A stretch of 64,000 nucleotides of DNA from Membranipora membranacea (lineage: Eukaryota; Bryozoa; Gymnolaemata; Cheilostomatida; Membraniporidae), in contig OU612070.1 in NCBI GenBank assembly GCA_914767715.1, forward strand, positions 26,028,025 through 26,092,024. Reading direction: 5' to 3'. The translations under genes and the position numbers were made by a program. Positions 63,609 to 64,000 of the stretch are shown in pieces (within the stretch, counting starts at the first letter, position 1; each line of letters starts with the position of its first letter). Under the pieces are notes generated by a model. That model ran no database searches. It had not been told where the DNA came from and worked only from the letters and a program-made list of their open reading frames with translations.

Positions 63609-64000
63609 AGTATGCAGTAGATGAGAAGGGCTACACAAGATGAAGGTGAGTTAAATCGATAGCTGAGTCATACTGATGTCCTACAAACAGTACAGGCACA
63701 TGCCATGTCATGTCATGTCAGTTATCGTCTCCTAGGCAGGTCTATATTCAGGCCAATGATGATAGGTATGAAATCGGCCAGATCCCCTCCGGAATTCCAG
63801 GCTTAAATTAAATTGTATGAAGAACAGGATTCTCTCACCAGGAACAAAAGTTTCAAGTGTCATTTGATTAAAAAAAGACTCTCAAAATTTTACATCATTG
63901 TATTATAGTGAGAACAAGGAAATTTATTCAATTTTTGCATTTCAGTAGGGTAAATTGGGAACCATTTGATTCTGTCCTATATGGATGATTGAATCTTCAA
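63609..64000. other. 3' flank, no gene recognised
   Basis: Follows the stop at 63608. Contains a small catgt repeat (about 63697-63720) and nothing else recognised; it probably holds the 3' UTR of the gene upstream. Confidence 0.5.

Noticed and set aside
1-64000. tRNA, rRNA genes and CRISPR arrays
   Set aside because: No cloverleaf-like pairs with a T-loop consensus, no rRNA-like stretches and no regularly spaced repeats were seen; CRISPR would not be expected in an animal nuclear genome.

Overview
The window is nuclear DNA of an animal. It is AT-rich, with genes split into many short exons by GT-AG introns of about 0.1-2 kb, and the recognisable proteins are animal proteins: a Toll-like receptor, the ciliary microtubule protein TOGARAM1 (crescerin), the kinetochore scaffold KNL1 and a tectonin-repeat protein. 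Intron density, a leucine-rich Toll-like receptor with one C-terminal cysteine cluster, and many small inverted-repeat elements suggest a marine invertebrate, perhaps a lophotrochozoan. The species cannot be named from the sequence. Exon models were built by hand by checking splice sites and reading phase; every junction given for the first three genes keeps the frame.

Layout. 1-1584: no gene seen, with an imperfect tandem duplication near the left edge. 1585-5363 (minus): Toll-like receptor in four coding exons, 964 residues. 5364-11893: a gene-poor stretch with a hAT-like element, a Mutator-like miniature element with a clear 9-bp target duplication, a solo transposon end and one orphan exon-like segment. 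11894-30318 (minus): TOGARAM1 in 22 exons, about 1657 residues with four TOG domains. 30319-31193: a short head-to-head promoter region. 31194-41952 (plus): KNL1 in 18 exons, about 824 residues, with a PP1-docking RVSF motif, MELT-like repeats, a coiled coil and an RWD-like C-terminus. 43346-43503 (minus): a copy of the last exon of a tectonin-repeat gene. 47876-52020 (plus): a second, broken copy of the KNL1 3' half. 53167-54800 (minus): last two recognisable exons of the tectonin gene. 54801-61671: mostly empty, with a few exon-like segments and short tandem repeats. 61672-63608 (plus): last three exons of an unrecognised Thr/Pro-rich protein with a cysteine cluster resembling a chitin-binding domain.

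The main structural event is a partial tandem duplication. The 3' half of KNL1 together with the terminal exon of the convergent tectonin gene (about 35.56-43.7 kb) reappears at about 47.88-53.46 kb. The KNL1 part of the second copy is dead: four exons are lost in one deletion, there are two frameshifts, an internal stop, and loss of the normal stop codon. The tectonin exon is open in both copies. Comparing the copies dates transposon insertions: one palindromic element is in both, and one TTAA-flanked element is only in the first, with an intact empty site in the second.

Functionally, KNL1 and TOGARAM1 are both microtubule-related (mitotic kinetochore and ciliary axoneme) and share a divergent promoter region. 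The other genes have no obvious functional link to them.
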